In this document: positions 61,969-64,000 of the stretch, in pieces
How the letters are laid out: every line of letters starts with the position of its first letter
Numbering within the stretch: position 1 is the first letter of the stretch
DNA from: an uncultured Bacteroidales bacterium
Lineage (GTDB): Bacteria > Bacteroidota > Bacteroidia > Bacteroidales > UBA932
Direction: 5' to 3'
NCBI GenBank assembly: GCA_949296645.1
Contig: CASFPH010000002.1
Location: 1-64,000 of the forward strand
Length of the DNA: 64,000 nt
Notes under the pieces: model-generated
The model's input: the letters and a program-made list of their open reading frames with translations, nothing else
The model's database searches: none
What the model was told of the DNA's origin: nothing
Position numbers and translations under genes: made by a program

Positions 61969-63087
61969 ATGGCAAATATAGGCTTCGATGCAAAAAGGGC
62001 ATTCCATAATTTTTCCGGGCTCGGGAATTACAGCAGGGCTCTGATATCCGCAATGTCGATATTCTACGAAGACAACGACTACTATCTATACACACCTGAT
62101 TATAAAGAGAACCCTCTTTTCTCATTTGCCGAAAAGGGGAACATATACATACGCAAACCGCACGGAATAACTGCTCCTGTTCCTTCGCTATGGAGATCGA
62201 AAGGCATTTCTTCCGACCTGAAGCGTGACAGAATAGACATTTTCCACGGACTGAGCGGAGAACTGCCAGCCATGCCGTCAAGAACCAGAAGCGTAGTCAC
62301 CATACATGATGTCATATTCATGAGATACCCGGAATATTACAAAAGCATGGACAGAAGGATTTACGAATACAAATTCAGGTCAGCATGCAAAAAGGCCGAC
62401 ATCATTATAGCCATAAGCAGACAGACTGCAGACGATATAATAAAATACCTCGGAGCAGACCATAGAAAAATCGAAATCGTCTATCAGGGATGCGACAAGG
62501 AATTCTACGGCAAACCTTCCGAAAAGCAGAAAGCGGAAATAAAGGCAAAATATTCTCTCCCCGACAAATTCATTCTCAATGTAGGTACGATTGAAGAAAG
62601 GAAAAACCTTGCAAACATAGTAAGGGCCATGAAAAACACACCGGAGGAATACTGTCTCGTGGCCGTGGGCCGCGCGACTCCGTATATCGCGAAGGTGAAA
62701 CAGGCAATAGCCGAGTGCGGAATGGAAAAACGAGTAAAAATGATTCACGATGCTGATTTCAGGGATTTTCCATCCATATACGGGCTTGCAGTATGTGCGA
62801 CCTACATCTCCCGTTTTGAAGGATTCGGAATTCCGGTACTGGAAGCCCTGAACTGCGGCACACCGATCATAACGTCAAACATATCATCAATGCCGGAAGC
62901 CGGCGGAGACGCAGCCGTTTATGTCGACCCTAACAATATCGGTGAAATCAACGCCGCGATAAACATGGTCCTGAACTCTCCCACCGCGCGTGAAAGCATG
63001 ATTAAAAAAGGATACATGCATGCGGAAAACTTCCGGGAAGAAAAAGTGGCCGGAAACATATACGACATATACAATAAATTGCTATAG
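61969..63087 (+). CDS. glycosyltransferase family 4
   Basis: A GT-B glycosyltransferase with 372 residues. It has an N-terminal acceptor domain (GLGNYSRALISAM), VTIHDVIFMRYPEYY, ILNVGTIEERKNLANIVRAM near residue 200, and the donor-binding RFEGFGIPVLEALNCGTPII with the EX7E arrangement near residue 285. ATG at 61969 begins MANIGFDAKRAF. It is the second last gene of a co-directional run mutL-rhomboid-EEP-GT4-tsaC with gaps of 2-17 bases. Sugar unknown. Confidence 0.93.
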   Translation: MANIGFDAKRAFHNFSGLGNYSRALISAMSIFYEDNDYYLYTPDYKENPLFSFAEKGNIYIRKPHGITAPVPSLWRSKGISSDLKRDRIDIFHGLSGELPAMPSRTRSVVTIHDVIFMRYPEYYKSMDRRIYEYKFRSACKKADIIIAISRQTADDIIKYLGADHRKIEIVYQGCDKEFYGKPSEKQKAEIKAKYSLPDKFILNVGTIEERKNLANIVRAMKNTPEEYCLVAVGRATPYIAKVKQAIAECGMEKRVKMIHDADFRDFPSIYGLAVCATYISRFEGFGIPVLEALNCGTPIITSNISSMPEAGGDAAVYVDPNNIGEINAAINMVLNSPTARESMIKKGYMHAENFREEKVAGNIYDIYNKLL

Positions 63088-63089
63088 AC

Positions 63090-63653
63090 ATGATACAGGA
63101 AATAGAGTCCGCACTTAAAGTGCTGAAAGAAGGAGGAATCATATTATATCCTACCGATACGATATGGGGAATCGGATGCGATGCAACCAATCCGGAAGCC
63201 GTTGAAAAGGTATACCGCATAAAGAAAAGAAAGGACAGCAAAAGTCTGATAATACTTGCAAGCGACACTGACATGCTTTCCAAATACGTAAAGGAAGTTC
63301 CGGAGGTCGCATACAACCTGATAGAAGTGAACGACAAGCCCATGACCATCATATATCCTGGAGCCGTAGGCCTGGCACCGAACGTCATAGCTGAAGACGG
63401 CTCCATAGGCATAAGGGTTCCGGACAACGAATTCTGCAGACAACTTATCCGGCGCTTCCACAAGCCCATAGTCTCTACTTCCGCAAATATTTCGGGACAG
63501 GAAGCTCCTCATTATTATGACGACATTACTGACAAGATTCTCGATGCGGTTGACCACATAGTTGACCCTGACCTTGAAGAAGAATGCAGCAGGGTCGCAT
63601 CCTCCATAATTAAACTCGGGCTAAAGGGCGAAGTGGAAATCATCAGGGGATAG
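63090..63653 (+). CDS. tsaC: L-threonylcarbamoyladenylate synthase (Sua5/YrdC/TsaC)
   Basis: Makes threonylcarbamoyl-AMP for the universal t6A37 tRNA modification. The 187-residue product has GGIILYPTDTIWGIGCDATN near residue 15, KRKDSKSLIILAS, PMTIIYPGAVGLAPNVIAED, GSIGIRVPDN and KPIVSTSANISGQ. Length is typical for the short YrdC form. It overlaps the convergent rsmE gene by 11 bases. Confidence 0.95.
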   Translation: MIQEIESALKVLKEGGIILYPTDTIWGIGCDATNPEAVEKVYRIKKRKDSKSLIILASDTDMLSKYVKEVPEVAYNLIEVNDKPMTIIYPGAVGLAPNVIAEDGSIGIRVPDNEFCRQLIRRFHKPIVSTSANISGQEAPHYYDDITDKILDAVDHIVDPDLEEECSRVASSIIKLGLKGEVEIIRG

Positions 63654-64000
63654 CTACAGTTCGGCTGAAAGCAAGATATGCAGCGGAGACTGCCACAAGA
63701 GCAGCAGTCTCCGTTCTCAATCTCGAACGGCCCAAAGACACAGGTACAAAACCGCTCTCCACAGCCATACGCACCTCTTCTTCCGAAAAATCGCCTTCCG
63801 GTCCTATCAGGACGGTAAGCCCGTCTTCGTAAAAAATTTCCTCATTCAACGAAATGAACGCGGAAAGATCATGTTTTTCATAATCGGTTCCGCAATACGC
63901 AATGACCTTCAGTCCGGAACAGGAAGACATCATTTCAAGAAAATTCCTGTACGGCACAGCCACGGAAATATCCGGCATCTTTCCCTTCAGAGACTGCTTG
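63643..64000 (-). CDS. rsmE: 16S rRNA m3U1498 methyltransferase RsmE, 5' end cut by window
   Basis: A SPOUT methyltransferase acting on U1498 of 16S rRNA. The visible 118 or so C-terminal residues include LTVLIGPEGDFSEEEVRMAV and VSLGRSRLRTETAALVA, which form the trefoil-knot SAM site. The frame is open through the window edge (KQSLKGKMPDIS precedes), so the gene continues beyond 64000. Confidence 0.93.
   Translation of the reverse strand, partial: KQSLKGKMPDISVAVPYRNFLEMMSSCSGLKVIAYCGTDYEKHDLSAFISLNEEIFYEDGLTVLIGPEGDFSEEEVRMAVESGFVPVSLGRSRLRTETAALVAVSAAYLAFSRTVAIP

Overview
The window is a gene-dense chromosomal segment of a Bacteroidota bacterium, almost certainly order Bacteroidales; I cannot fix the family, though an uncultured gut-type Rikenellaceae or relative would fit. 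Evidence: a SusC/SusD pair, DUF4831- and DUF4837-type genes, a glycine-lipid acyltransferase pair, many Sec or lipobox signal peptides, and promoters of the Bacteroidales form TTTG-N19-TAnnTTTG before many genes. Most starts lack a Shine-Dalgarno sequence, also typical. No insertion sequence, prophage, CRISPR array or rRNA gene is visible.

Layout. 1-6.7 kb: a peptide transporter, a lipid A acyltransferase, DUF4831, dipeptidase PepD and the rpsF-rpsR-rplI operon. 6.7-18.4 kb: envelope and housekeeping genes (GT2, murF-dut-flippase-patatin/barrel, cyclophilin, nitroreductase, rpsP-rimM, phosphohexomutase, def, ruvX). 18.4-28 kb: M23 peptidase, dxr, rseP, DUF4837, tRNA-Glu, rpsT, radC, upp, rpoN and the glsA-glsB pair. 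28-34.9 kb: SPOR and LEA-like envelope proteins, miaB, an OsmC protein, and a corrinoid locus in which a BtuG-like beta-propeller lipoprotein converges on a BtuB-like receptor controlled by a cobalamin riboswitch and an intrinsic terminator. 34.8-41.2 kb: tRNA-Leu, an SPFH/Arc pair and four ion or dicarboxylate transporters.

41.2-52.1 kb is the most distinctive coding region: eight minus-strand genes in one apparent operon, namely an ECF sigma factor, a small one-helix membrane protein, a CnrX/Spy-like periplasmic sensor, SusC, SusD, a lipoprotein, an M16 protease and a ChaN-family protein. The first three resemble CnrH-CnrY-CnrX in order and size, not the usual FecR-type control of SusC. Then come pepP, an FKBP isomerase and dsbD.

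56.55-57.65 kb is a gene-free 1.1 kb stretch containing three and a half tandem copies of a unit with an exact 246-base period. Copies have diverged by substitution but keep length, a 28-base invariant core and several stems, some with compensatory changes. It lies between dsbD and a tRNA-Met/Ile(CAT) gene and is the best candidate here for an undescribed element. The right end holds a small membrane protein, mutL (without a recognisable endonuclease motif), a rhomboid protease, an EEP-family protein, a GT4 glycosyltransferase, tsaC and the cut end of rsmE.
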